A stretch of 64,000 nt of DNA, taken from Raffaelea ambrosiae (taxonomy: Eukaryota > Ascomycota > Sordariomycetes > Ophiostomatales > Ophiostomataceae). Made by a program: the position numbers and the translations under genes. The DNA is taken from positions 901,801 to 965,800 of the forward strand of contig PCDI01000012.1 in assembly GCA_002778195.1 (NCBI GenBank). The letters run 5' to 3'. Below are positions 19,943 to 30,790 of this stretch, one piece after another. The first letter of the stretch is position 1, and every line of letters starts with the position of its first letter. The notes beneath the pieces are model-generated. The model did no database searches. It saw only the letters and a list, made by a program, of their open reading frames with translations, and was not told where the DNA came from.

Positions 19943-20821
19943 TGCAGACGCAGAGAAGGAGAGGAAGAGTGTCGTGAGGGTGACGAGAATAAGGGAGAGA
20001 ATGTGGGAAGAGGAGACGAGGGAGGAAGCAGGATTGAAGTTGAAGCCAAGAGAAATTCCTCCGAAAAAGGAGAGGATGAGCGAAGAAGTCAGAGAGAAGG
20101 TGGGCGGTGAAGAGATTTCAGTCTGAGACAGCTTGTCTGGAAGGAAGGAGCAGAACAGACAAAATGGGAAGGAACGACCGCCGGAGGACTGATCAGGTGG
20201 ACGCTGAAGTTGGCCGGTTGCCTGGGTTGTCGGGGACGTGAAGCGACAATGATTCCGGCGTGACAGAATCGCGACAGATGACCAAGAGAAAATGGGCAAA
20301 CCAAACTAAGAGAAAGAGAAGACAAAAATGATTCCAGCCTACTCACATTTGTTTGTCTGAGAACCCACTGCTGGCCGTTCCATTCGTATTGGTAGAGGCT
20401 ACGCTTTCGAGGCACTGGATCGTCTTCGAGATAGACGTCAGAGAAGGGCCAGCAGGGGAAGCACATATTGTGGGAGAAGGAGAAGGGAGGCAAGAGTAGA
20501 AAGGAGTCAGAGAGCAAAGAAAGAAAATCAAAGAAGAGTATGTTGTGGGAAAGAAAAAGGGTTGTTTACTTTTTGCTGGAAGTGTTTTTGGTGTGGAAAG
20601 AAGTGGAACAAAATAAAACAAAAAAATAATGCTGACCGAACAAAAACCGAACAAAAGAGCACAAGAATATAGGCCCGGTTTCGCTTTGAACGAATTCCAC
20701 ATCCCGTTGACACAGCCCGAGCTTGTTTACCCATAGATACAGCCTTGAAGAGCTCCCACATCGAGCTTCCCTCAATGCGCAATGGTGTCGGACCCACAAC
20801 AGCTAGTTACAGCTCCTATTC
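19943..20821. other. Spacer holding a candidate short exon
   Basis: This C/T-rich (on minus) leader-like region lies upstream of the 18.2-19.9 kb gene. It includes the possible coding exon at 20347-20466 listed separately. The remaining part, 20467-20821, is the 3' region of the next minus-strand gene, with no supported feature. Confidence 0.5.
20347..20466 (-). CDS. Possible short coding exon (MCFPCWPFSDVY...)
   Basis: A 40-codon segment starts with ATG at 20464-20466, encodes MCFPCWPFSDVYLEDDPVPR and then QYEWNGQQWVLRQTN, and ends in phase 0 exactly at a GTGAGT donor (20346-20341). The dense aromatic/cysteine composition and the perfect donor make it look like a real first exon. I could not find a convincing downstream acceptor: a join in phase 0 to the 19942 frame would add leader-like sequence. 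It may be an upstream exon of the 18.2-19.9 kb gene, a separate short gene, or chance. Confidence 0.35.
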
Positions 20822-22480
20822 TCACTCAGCATCCCATTGCCAGACCATCCCGTCTCCCGTGAGTGCCTCTGAGAAACGCTTGTGCACTGTTGACATCACT
20901 GCGCTCGTATGATTTTCATTGCTTTCCGACATGCGCAGCAGCGCATTCCCACAATTTGTGTCCATGTCGTTTCCCACTTGAATGTTGTCTTGTCTGGCCA
21001 CAGCTAGCCGGTAGAGACCTCTGGCCAGAGCATTCAGGTCTATCGACGCCGTATCTGTGAGTATGAACACCGGCGGCAAAGGGGAACACGAGTCCGAAGG
21101 CGGTGATTTTTTGAAAAAAGGGTGTTCCGTGTCATATGGCCCATATTCTTCTCCCTTGCCGATCACAGCAGCATCTCCAGGAATCGTCTGTCGTAGTATG
21201 CATTTTGCCCGGAATATCTCCAAGAACCGAACAAGCATATGGCACGAGAGAATGGCGATTGTCGCTGGCTGTGTTGGAAACGGATTTGTCAGTTAGTTGC
21301 TGAAATTTGGAAAGAAAGGAAACAACAGGTGCGAAATGCACAATGAAGGAGACAAAGAAATCACCAAATGGAAATCAGGCACAGAAACAAACAAAAGAAC
21401 CAAAGGGGCAAAATCAACATGCACAAACTTCCAAACACACGAAAACAACTAATACGCAAGCTGGTAACCCACCTGCATGATGGTAATCGTGGGCATCACG
21501 TCCTGGGCAACGCGACGCAAAGCGCTCATCATTTCCTCGTAGTCTCTGGCACAGGACAACGGTTTCCGGTGCTCACGAAAATGCTTCATCCCCCGCCACC
21601 GACCAAGAGCGTAAGACCAAGGCGCCTCGCTCAACGTCAGTTCTCCTGCTGCCGGCCCTGGTGCCATATTTGCTAGTAGATTTGCAGTCTGCCCATCTGC
21701 TGCGCCGACCGCCGCAATATTGTGACGCAAAAATTGGACCATCTTCACAGCCGGTGCGTGATTCGGCAGCGCCTGCGCATAGAAATCAGCAAGTTGGTAG
21801 AGATTCCGACGAATCACCGGATCGTCGCCGGGCACTGAGTTTGCCAAAGGAAGCTCGGCATGGCCGAGGAAGTCCGTATAGCTTGTTGTGAGTGGCAGCT
21901 CGAAGCGGGTTGTGTACCGCATGCCCAGAGGTCCTGTGAGCGATGTCAAAGTGATCCGGAAGTGCTGGGCCCCCAGGTCGAGGCTGTATTCTGGCTCCAG
22001 GCACAGGCGGGTACTCTGCTCCTCGATCATGCGCCATTTGGCCAACAAGGCAGCCTTGTGAAGGATGTGCCAGTCGTCCACGTCGCCACGTGAGAGCAGC
22101 TCATTGTGGCGCACCAGCTCGACCCTTTGGCCAACCAACGCGCGCAGTCCTGGCATCTGTCTGCGCTCCATTGCTGCCCTCAGTATTGAATGCAACACAT
22201 CAGCCTTCTTTTGTAGGTCGAGGGTTTGTTTTCCGTGCAGGACGAAGGAGTACAAACGGTAGTGGCCGATTCCGTCAGGCAATATCATACTGGCCGGAAC
22301 GCAATGAGAATCTTGGGCCGAGCTGCCGACTGACCGTTGAGCCCAGAAGAGGTCTTTGAACTCAACAGGCTCTGACTGACGCTGAAAACACTCCATCAGG
22401 TAGTTGACAGTCATACCCAAGAGCTCTTGGATCGTGAACAAAGTCCCCGTACTGGGCGAGTAGCTGGAAGGAAGAGACAT
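20822..22480 (-). CDS. Unrecognised 484-residue protein, two exons
   Basis: Exons (minus) are 21473-22480 and 20822-21268. The 204-nt intron (GTGGGT donor, ACACAG acceptor) joins TITIMQ to PATIAILSCHMLVRFLEIFR in phase 0, giving 484 residues. The N-terminus (MSLPSSYSPSTGTLFTIQELLG) has no signal peptide. The body is a mixed alpha/beta-looking globular sequence without low complexity, containing RALVGQRVELVRHNELLSRG and RYTTRFELPLTTSYTDFLGH. I recognise no family. Even composition and phase-consistent splicing support a real gene. The neighbours give no functional clue. Confidence 0.65.
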
Positions 22481-23356
22481 GGTGGCATCTGTTGATCCAA
22501 AATACTGCTTTGTCTTAAAGGGTTGGCTTATATATGTCGGCGACAAAGAAAGTCAGAATAAGACGAAAACACAAGACAGACAAAATGAAGCCCTTGGAGA
22601 GCAAATACAAAAATACAGAAATGTATGCTTGTCTTCTGGTTATAAACAAAAAAAAAACTGTTGTCGTGTAGGAGGGAAGGGGGGCAACCGCACTGCCAGT
22701 CGCGCGCCTTCCTCAAGGCTCCCAGACAACCGCAGCAGATGGGACGAATGACCGAGCAAACTGTCGAAATTCTGGAAGCAATTAGATCCTTTTTTTTCTT
22801 CTTCATCCTATAACGCCTGCCAACGCACGCCTATGTGCGCGCCCTGCCGAGCGAGCTTCTATGTGTAGAACAAAAAAAAACATAGGGGAAGTCGCTGAAC
22901 AAAAAGACAGCGACAACTAAAAACAACAACAAGAGAAAACGATTTTTCTAAAATACAGAGGTTGTGCCCAAGAGTAGAGATATATGGAAATGATGGAAGT
23001 CCCCGTGCTTGCTATGTATATGCCCTTTCCACGCCCCTTTAAATGCTCAACCCTGCCCACCGTGATTTTTCATGCTTCTTTTTGTCTGAGAGCTTTGAGA
23101 GGTGAAGAGATTTCGTGTCAGGAACATGGCAGGCCAATAAAAGAAGTGTACATATGACGTCTGCGTGTATACGTGCGGCAGTCTTCGTGGGATAAAATAT
23201 GGGTCTTTCGTCGTGCAAGGCACGATCAACTGGCGCTTCGTGGGGGAAGGGGGGATATCTGATCATCGTTGTGTCGTCAATCATCCGGGAGGTTTGCATC
23301 TATTCTCTTGTGGAAAGAAAGTGGGCCTCCTGCCAAAACGTCGTCGTGCCGGCCGC
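22481..23356. other. Spacer between two minus-strand genes
   Basis: This is the upstream region of the unrecognised 484-residue gene and the 3' region of the Tim23 gene. It is A-rich around 22860-22960. No gene is seen. Confidence 0.55.
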
Positions 23357-24162
23357 TTATGCGGAATGCGGTTCCGGGATCGGGAACAGCGTGCGCCGTG
23401 TCAACTACTCCTTGTCAGTGCCCGAACTTGACTTGAAAACCAACCAGTTGCGAATATATGTCCTCTACTTACTGTCCATGCGGCTGCCACCGACCCCACA
23501 ATGCCACCCGAAATCAGCATTGGCCGCACACCTCGCGTGCTCTTGAAGAGCATCCCGCTCAGCACGCCCGCCGTAATCGAGTTCACGGCGTCGTGCCTGC
23601 CCCGCAGGTAGCCAATGTACGAGTTGATGCAGTTGTACGTGATGGCCACCACACCCGCCGAGTTGCCCAGGAACGGTCCCCGCCGCGTGACCGCATTGAG
23701 CACCGAATTGAGCCGCAGCTTCGGCGGCTGGCCGTTGGACCGCCGCAGACCCTCCTGCAGACCCCAGGCGCCACCAAGGGAGAGCGCAGCCAGGTAGGTG
23801 ATGCCAGTGCCATAGCAGAGGTCGTCAGTGAAACCGCGGGACGGCAAGACGGACTGCGAGCCGGGCAGGTCGGAGAGCGCCGACTCCTCCATAGAAATGT
23901 AGTCGAGCGTCTCCTTGTTGAGGCCGGCAAGGGGGTGCAGCTGGCTGGGGTCGGCAAAAGCGGACGGGTGCAGGAAGGCTTCGGCACCGCCGCCGGTGGC
24001 CGGACCGGTCGGCGCATCGTAAAGGTGGGGGTTGTGTGTTTCGGGTTCGGCGTGCTGCGTGGGTGCTGGTGGCACTGGTGATGGCATGCCCGGTACGGAT
24101 GGTGCGGCGGTCTGCTGGGAGGACGACTTGCGTCCCCCTGTCAGGGCGTCCCAGATTGACAT
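23357..24162 (-). CDS. TIM23: Mitochondrial import inner membrane translocase subunit Tim23, two exons
   Basis: This is the channel-forming subunit of the TIM23 presequence translocase in the mitochondrial inner membrane. Exons (minus) are 23473-24162 and 23357-23404, with a 68-nt intron (GTAAGT donor, CTGAC branch, GTAG acceptor), giving 245 residues. The N-terminal half is a soluble Pro/Ala-rich intermembrane-space domain ending LPSRGFTDDLCYGTGITYL. The C-terminal half has four hydrophobic segments typical of the Tim17/22/23 family, with GRHDAVNSITAGVLSG and a glycine-rich last helix. The second exon contributes only the last 15 residues (LTRRTLFPIPEPHSA). Reading through the donor would give a different tail ending at 23401. 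Confidence 0.9.
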
Positions 24163-25075
24163 GGCGAAGAGGCAGACAGAGAGTCGTTAGGAAAAGAAAA
24201 GAAGGTCCGGAAAGGTGTCGACGATCGTGGAGGAGGGGGGGGGGATCGAGGGGTCTTATCAGGGTTGAATTGGGAAGCTGGCGCGTGGGTGCAGCTGCTT
24301 GCAGGAAAGCAAGTACAGGCTGCTTGTAAACAAGCACAAGGAAATGTACAAGCAAGAAAGAAGTATTAGGGGTATTAGAAACCGAGACACACAATGGTGG
24401 CGGGCCGGTCGGGTGTCGTTGCGTCGAAAACAGAGTCGTCGCAAATCCGGGGAACAGGAATTCGTCGATGTCGTTCGAAAGACGCAGAAAAAAAAAAGGT
24501 AAAAAAAATTCCGCCCGTTTCCTCGGCTGGACCGTGCGTTCGTTTTTTTTCTGTTAATGGTGGGGCGATGTAAACTGGCATATGCACGTGACTCATCCTC
24601 GTGCAACGACGCCTGTTGTTCGTATGGGCCTTCGCCCAAGAGGAGAGGGCTCAGTAAAACGAAAAGCGAAGAATACATCTAGTAACTAATGAATGAGTTG
24701 GAATTTGTTTCCTTCTCGATCTCTGTTCCTTGTTTGGCATCTCTTCACCCTGGGGAAAATGTTGTTCTTTAATCGCATATAATCTGCCACATGCAAGTAA
24801 ACGGGTGGCGAAAAATAGAAGCTCGCTTTTGTGAATTCTTCCATGTCCACTACTCAAGTCCTTGCCAGTTTGATCTCAGCGCGAGAATTCAGACAAATCC
24901 TGCAGATATCTTATTTCATAGCCTGGCTTGATGTACGGGTAGATTTTGTTGACCGTCATGTGCTGAGGGTGCTGTATGTGTCTGCAATTGCTGGCTTGGC
25001 AAAGTTACCAACTGCCACACCCCCCCTCTTCTGCTGGGACCCTTCGTTCAAACAAGGTCCCTTCACGCATACAAC
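24163..25075. other. Divergent promoter between Tim23 and Trm732 genes
   Basis: The two genes are transcribed away from each other. The spacer carries CACGTGACTCA at 24585-24595, an overlap of an E-box (CACGTGAC) with a Gcn4-type TGACTCA site. A G tract lies near 24235-24244. No gene is seen. Confidence 0.6.
24585..24595. promoter_or_regulatory. Composite CACGTGAC / TGACTCA element
   Basis: The bases read CACGTGACTCA. CACGTGAC is the reverse complement of the Cbf1-type GTCACGTG site, and TGACTCA is the Gcn4/CPC1 consensus. Its position in a divergent promoter suggests shared control of both genes. This is inference from motif match only. Confidence 0.4.
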
Positions 25076-28000
25076 ATGGAACAACCGGCTCTTCCCAGCG
25101 TGGACGACCCAACGGCCAATGCAAACACGCTGTTTGCTTGGCTAGATCAGCAGCCAGATGGCCTGTCAGCAAGGTGAGCCCCCCCCCCCCCGGTAAATTC
25201 CCATATCAACACATCCACGTCCAGCCACTGACATCCTTAGTCTGGCCGAGGCCCTGTTCGAGCAGTTGATTGAGCGGTCGTCCAAGTCTCGCTCGTCCTC
25301 TGTAAATGCATGCACAAAGCTCTGTGGATTTGTACAGCATTGCGCCCGGTCTGGCAAAGAGCCTATCCGGGCGTGGGCGTTCCAGGAGTCTACTGCTGAG
25401 CGGCTCTTTCACTTTTACATCGAGTGGAACGAGAAGGACCAGCACCGGTCCATGAAACTGGTGCTGGACATCCTGGCGCACCTCATCACGCAGAACCCTA
25501 GCGCAGAAGTGCGTGAGTCCATTCGCTCCCACATTCTGCAGACGCTGGTGTCCATCCTGAGCCACAAATCTACCCGGCCACTAGTCAAGTCGTCGATTGC
25601 CTCGCTGAGCCACCTGCTCAGCAAGTCTGTGTACACATTCGACGACGTGGCGCAGACGTATAGCCGCGAAGGAGGGAAGGATGGGCCAGATCAAGGAGAT
25701 GAACTGTCTCGTCTAGCTCTATGGCAGCGCTTTGTCCGAGACATGTTCGCCTGGATGACTCTGCACTATGTCTGTCCAGCAGCAGGGAAGCTCCTTGTTT
25801 CCGTATTTATCTACTTGAGAACAGCAGCAACACCGTCTTCGCATGGGCAGTCTGCCACACACGATGCTTCGCTATCGAGCTTCACAACAGACTTGTGGCT
25901 GGAGTGGTTGCGAGACGGTCTTGCCGCTCATCCGGGCATCCTCGAGGATGTGAAACTCTACTTTTTCATCCCACTCTTCAAGACAGACCGAGCCAGCTCT
26001 TTGCAGCTTCTCGAAGAGTTAAACAAGCAACAGCCCACGGGAGACTCAGGCAGTGTTGGACTGGCTGCTGTTCTGCAGTTGTCCGTCCTGGAGGTCGGCA
26101 AAAAAGCTGGCCTAGTGGACGACCCGGGCCTGAACCTGTCCGGCAAGCCGTCCAAGGGCATCATTTTCAACGAGAATGTTCTCGACGATGTCCTTGCCGG
26201 GGCATCACACAACGTCCAGTCTCTGGCTCTGTCTCTTCTAGTCTCATCGCAGTCGACCACGAAGCCGTATTCGCCTGTCGCCTTTGACCTGCTGCGAAAG
26301 TATCTGCCCGGCTACCACGCAGAGTCGGATGCCAAGTTTCGCTACGAAATGCTCGGCCACACACGAGACATGTCCACCCGGCTCAAGAGCGCCATTGCCA
26401 CCATGCAGAAACGGCTACAAAAGGATGGACCGTCTGGGAAGACACCGTCCGCTGGGAAAGCAACAGCCGCGCCTGCCGTAGACGACGCTGCTATCAAGGA
26501 AGCCCTGGCCCTGCATGAGGCCTTCCTGACGTGGTATCTGGATTTCTTGTGCGATGACCTGGCACCGACAGCGTCCTACCAGCGCCACTTTGCCTCCCTC
26601 AAAGCAACATCTTCGCTTTTGCGCATGCGCCGTGACGTCTCGGGAGGTATGTCGGATGCCCTGGATACGGTCTTTGCGAAGAGGCTCTTCCACAGCGACA
26701 CCTGGATCCGGTGTGTGCTGGATCTCATCATGGACCCGTTCGACGATGTCCGGGATACAGCCACGTCCCTGCTGGCACTGGCACCACGGGAACTTGTCAC
26801 GTCTACCGTCGCCTTGGAGGGATCCGCGACAACGTCCCTCTGGGAGGTTCTTGTGGAGTTCAGCGAACGTGCGGATGCGCTGGCTTCGCGCACAGCACGC
26901 GCCGACCACGCGGATGGCGCGGCACATACAAAGGGTCTTCTGTGTAGCTGGGCCGACGGCCTGGCCGCGCAGAAGCAGATTCTCAGCCGCGTGTTGGACG
27001 GGCTGGAGTCCAAGATTGGCAAGGCAGAGGAAGATCTGGGCACGGCAGCCGTGAGGTATCCTGTGCATGGCGAATTCGCATCCATTCGGTAAGAAGGCAT
27101 CCTAGCGAGTGCCTTGTGTTGTGCGTGTCGATCCTAATCCGGGACAGGTACATATGGGACGTCTTGGCACGCACCAAATACTCGGCTGAGCAGCTGCAGG
27201 AGCTGGTTGACGTGCAAGCACGCATTGTCACCAACTGCACGCGTATATGGCACATTGTCAAGCATGTGCTGTGCGACGACTCCCCGGAGGGGCATCTGCC
27301 CGAGGACATGGAAGACGTGACTGGCTTGGATTCAAAGAATCTGCTTAGCTACAGCTTTCGGTCCATCAGCGAATCCAGGTATGCACGCACGGCCCTCTGG
27401 CTGTTTTTGTTCGCCTGCTAACTGGCCAGCAACACGATGCGTGCGATCGTCAGCCACCTCCGGTTCAGCCGTGTGGCCGGCATGCTCTGTCCCAGCCGCC
27501 CGGTTTTCGAAGCCATTGGCAACCTCTCCTTTGAGCAGCTGGCTTCTTTGCGACACCGGGGTGCCCTGAGCACGGTCTCTCAGACATTTACGTTGTGTTG
27601 CCAGCAGGCACAAGACCCGCTTGTCACCGAGGCCGACACGCCAGAAGACAAGACGCTTCTGACGCGGTGGTACAAGGTATGTTCTGCTTTCCTTGTCGGT
27701 GCTACGTTCCAGATGGTTCCATGCTCACATGCGTATTCTACGCGATTAGGGAACACTCGATTGCATCCAGTCCCAAGTATCTACCACACGTCGATCTGCA
27801 GGCATCCCGGGACTGTTTGCGGGAATTCTGGCTTCCAATGCCGCCAAGCCTTCGTTTGAAGAGGCCATCCGGACCGCCTGCGAGATCGCACAGCAACCGG
27901 CGCATGTGCGCGAAACCGACGGCTCCCGGCTGCCTCAAGTGCATGCTCTCAACTGTTTGCGTGACGTGTTCAGAAGCTCTCTGCTGAGCAAACGGGCCGA

Positions 28001-30371
28001 GCGTTTGCTGCCCGACTGCCTGCAGTTGGCCGCCAGCATGCTGCGCTCCGAGGTGTAGGGCAATCTCTCTTGATATTAGTTCTTGTTGTGGTCGCGGTCT
28101 GTCGACTAACGAGTTCCAGATGGGCAATCCGGAACTGCGGCCTGCTTCTCTTGCGCAGTCTCATCGACTGCCTGTTTGGCACCGGCGACTCCAAGGCCTC
28201 GCTGGAGTCGGGCTGGGATGGCCGGACGATTCGCATTTCCTACAACAAGTACCCGACGCTGCCGGGCGTGCTTCTGCGGTTGCTCCAGCCGGATGCCGAT
28301 GCACGAGAGGAGGAGGAGTCGACACCGGCCTCGCCTTCGGGGCCAAAGCCCTCACAAATCGCGTCGCAAATCGAGTCGCAGAAAGCAGCCGCCGAATCTG
28401 TCTTCCCAGCGCTGGACATTCTGCGACGGGCTGGCCCACCAGACACAGGCCGGGATGACCTGTACCAGGCCGTGTCGTTCCATCTGGGCAGCCGACTGTG
28501 GCACGTTCGGGAGATGGCTGCCCGCACAATCTGCTCGTTTCTGGTGGGCCAAGACTGGCTGGCCGGTGTTGATCAGCTGGTGAACAACCAGCAGTGCTTC
28601 ACGTCAGCAAATCTCCTGCATGGTACACTGCTGGCCGTTCGATTTGTTATCGGCCGCATCCACGATACGTCCAAGGACGATCTCCTAGGTATGGGAGCCC
28701 CAAACTGAAACGTGTGCGAGCACTCTATACTGACGGTCCTATCCAGCCAAGTTCCCACAAGTCATTGCGTTGCTTGACGCACTGGAAACGAAGTCCCCCC
28801 TCCTATGGACCGTTCCGGACATTGAAGCAGCGTACCTAGAAGTGCTAAACACGGCGTCCGCCTTGGGTGGACACCATGGGAGCAAACTCGACCGCGCAAC
28901 TGACGTCTACTCCTCCGCGTCGAAATCAGAGACAGCCTCTTGGGCACTGCTCCGGGCACAGAGGACAATACATGAATCCTATGTGAGAAGGGCGAACCAG
29001 GACCACGGAGGCCTTCTCCACATCCTGGGCTACACGGCCGTCCATGACCCAGACACTGCCATGCGGCTGCTCGACGTGGTCCAGCAGCAGAACTGGGCAG
29101 ACTCCACAGACGGACGCCAGCACCTGATCCACTTGTATACCGAGGTGGCCCGCAAGACAACGACGCCCGGGGTCAGGGCCCAGGCACTTCTTGGCCTGGC
29201 CGACACCATGGACGGTATCCTGCAGAGGACCAACGACGCCACCATACCAATGTCCACGCAAGCCGCCCGCTCCCATTATCGTCCGAGCGCGACCATTGCC
29301 GAGCAGCTGATGGCCCTGTGGCCCCTGCTCTGCCAGGGGTCCATCAGCCCGACGCTTTCATGCGCTGTGGTCCAGGCCAGCGGTCCCACTGTGGCCGCCA
29401 TCTTGTTGTCCAAATGGGACGACGACACGGTGCCAAGCAGCCCCGAGGCGGCTCCCACGACGGACATGCTTGTGCAGTACGCCGCCATGATGCGCAGCGC
29501 GGGCGAGGCCAGTCAGACGTTTGACACCCGCATGGCCGCCGTGCTGTCCCTGCAGTCGTTGGTTCGTGGCCTGGCTCGTGTTGCGGCATCCGAGGACAAG
29601 GCTGTCGCGCCGTGGGAGCAGCTGTCCGAAGACGGCCGCCTGCCGATCGTGTTGTGTGTATACGACTGTCTGAACGACGACGACGACGAGATACGTGCCG
29701 TGGCGGCGGACACGGCCAGCGCGCTTCTGCGGGCGGACCCCCGGACGACGGGATCACCACTGTCGCTCGACACGGCCGAGGCGGCCCGCCGCCTGCCGGT
29801 GTGGATGGCTGCCACGTTCGGACACCGGCGCCTTTTTGGCGCCGCAGCCCGGGCGCGGATGACCGGCCAGCCGGGCTCGGTGGCGATGGGCGCCGAGGCA
29901 CCCTCGTGGCCCCCGGTGGACGCCCTGCTCGCGGCCGCGCTGCAGACGGACGACGCGCTCTTTCTGGTGGAGGAGCAGAACCTGTTCATTGACGAAGTGC
30001 GCGAGGCGCGGCGGTGGGCCGACATGGTGGCCGTCGCCGCAGCGAAGAGTGCGGCGGCGGACAGGGACAGCGACAGCGACAGTGACCGTGGCCGTGATGC
30101 GCAGCTGGAGGCCTGGCTGGAGGACGGCCTGGATGCTCTGTGCGCGTATGTTTCAGCAGACCCGACTACGGTCCTCCACAGCGACGGCCCACTCGGATGG
30201 ACGTCCACGCCGGCCGTGTTTGCGTTGTGCGCGCGGGTGTTGCTGGGCAGTCGGGCGGTGCTGGCCAGGACGGGCGCGGCCAAGCCGAAGCTGGCATCGC
30301 AGTTGTCGCTGTTCCGCGAGAAAGGCCAGAAGGCCCGTGTTCATGGCCTGCTGTTGAAGATGGCCGAGTGA
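25076..30371 (+). CDS. TRM732: Trm732/THADA-family tRNA methylation cofactor (DUF2428), seven exons
   Basis: Trm732 partners with the methyltransferase Trm7 for 2'-O-methylation of position 32 in the tRNA anticodon loop. My exons are 25076-25173, 25241-27088, 27148-27378, 27430-27676, 27750-28054, 28120-28688 and 28747-30371, which keep one frame for 1640 residues. The family is shown by STTRRSAGIPGLFAGILASN (about 27783-27842), by ALNCLRDVFRSSLLS (about 27946-27990) and by VWAIRNCGLLLLRSLIDCLFG (about 28053-28180), core blocks of DUF2428. The rest is alpha-helical, HEAT-like. The fifth exon has two overlapping donors in GTGTAGGG. Only the second (28055) gives the conserved VWAIRNCG frame across the junction. 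Intron 1 carries a C13 run right after its donor. The protein is probably cytoplasmic. Confidence 0.88.
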
Positions 30372-30790
30372 AAAGAAAGGGGCCAAGACAGACGAGCCAG
30401 AATAGACAATGGCATTGTATTTCCCTCAGGAAAGACTGCGAGGCATGTATGAACGGGAGAAAACAATGGTGTGGTTTATTTTCGTCATCAAACAGAGAGG
30501 CAAAGAGAGAGACACAGAGAGGCATAAAACGAAAAAAAAAGACACAATCAAAGAGGACATCGTATGCAGATAATGCTTTCCATGCCAAGGGAAAAAGAAA
30601 ACCCAGGTATCATACACTATAGAAAACAAGGGACGCAACAAGAGCAAACACAAAAACTAGAAAAAAGGACCAGCAGAAACAATGCCGAAACCGCGAGGCA
30701 ATGCATGACAGCGACAAACCTCTCACCTCCCCCATGCGTAGGCATGACAGCGACCAAACCTCACACTTCCCCCCATTATCAGAGTGATGA
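30372..30790. other. Convergent 3' spacer
   Basis: This lies between the Trm732 stop and the minus-strand Sip3-like stop. It is purine-rich. TTTATT at 30474-30479 would read AATAAA for the minus-strand gene. No gene is seen. Confidence 0.65.
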
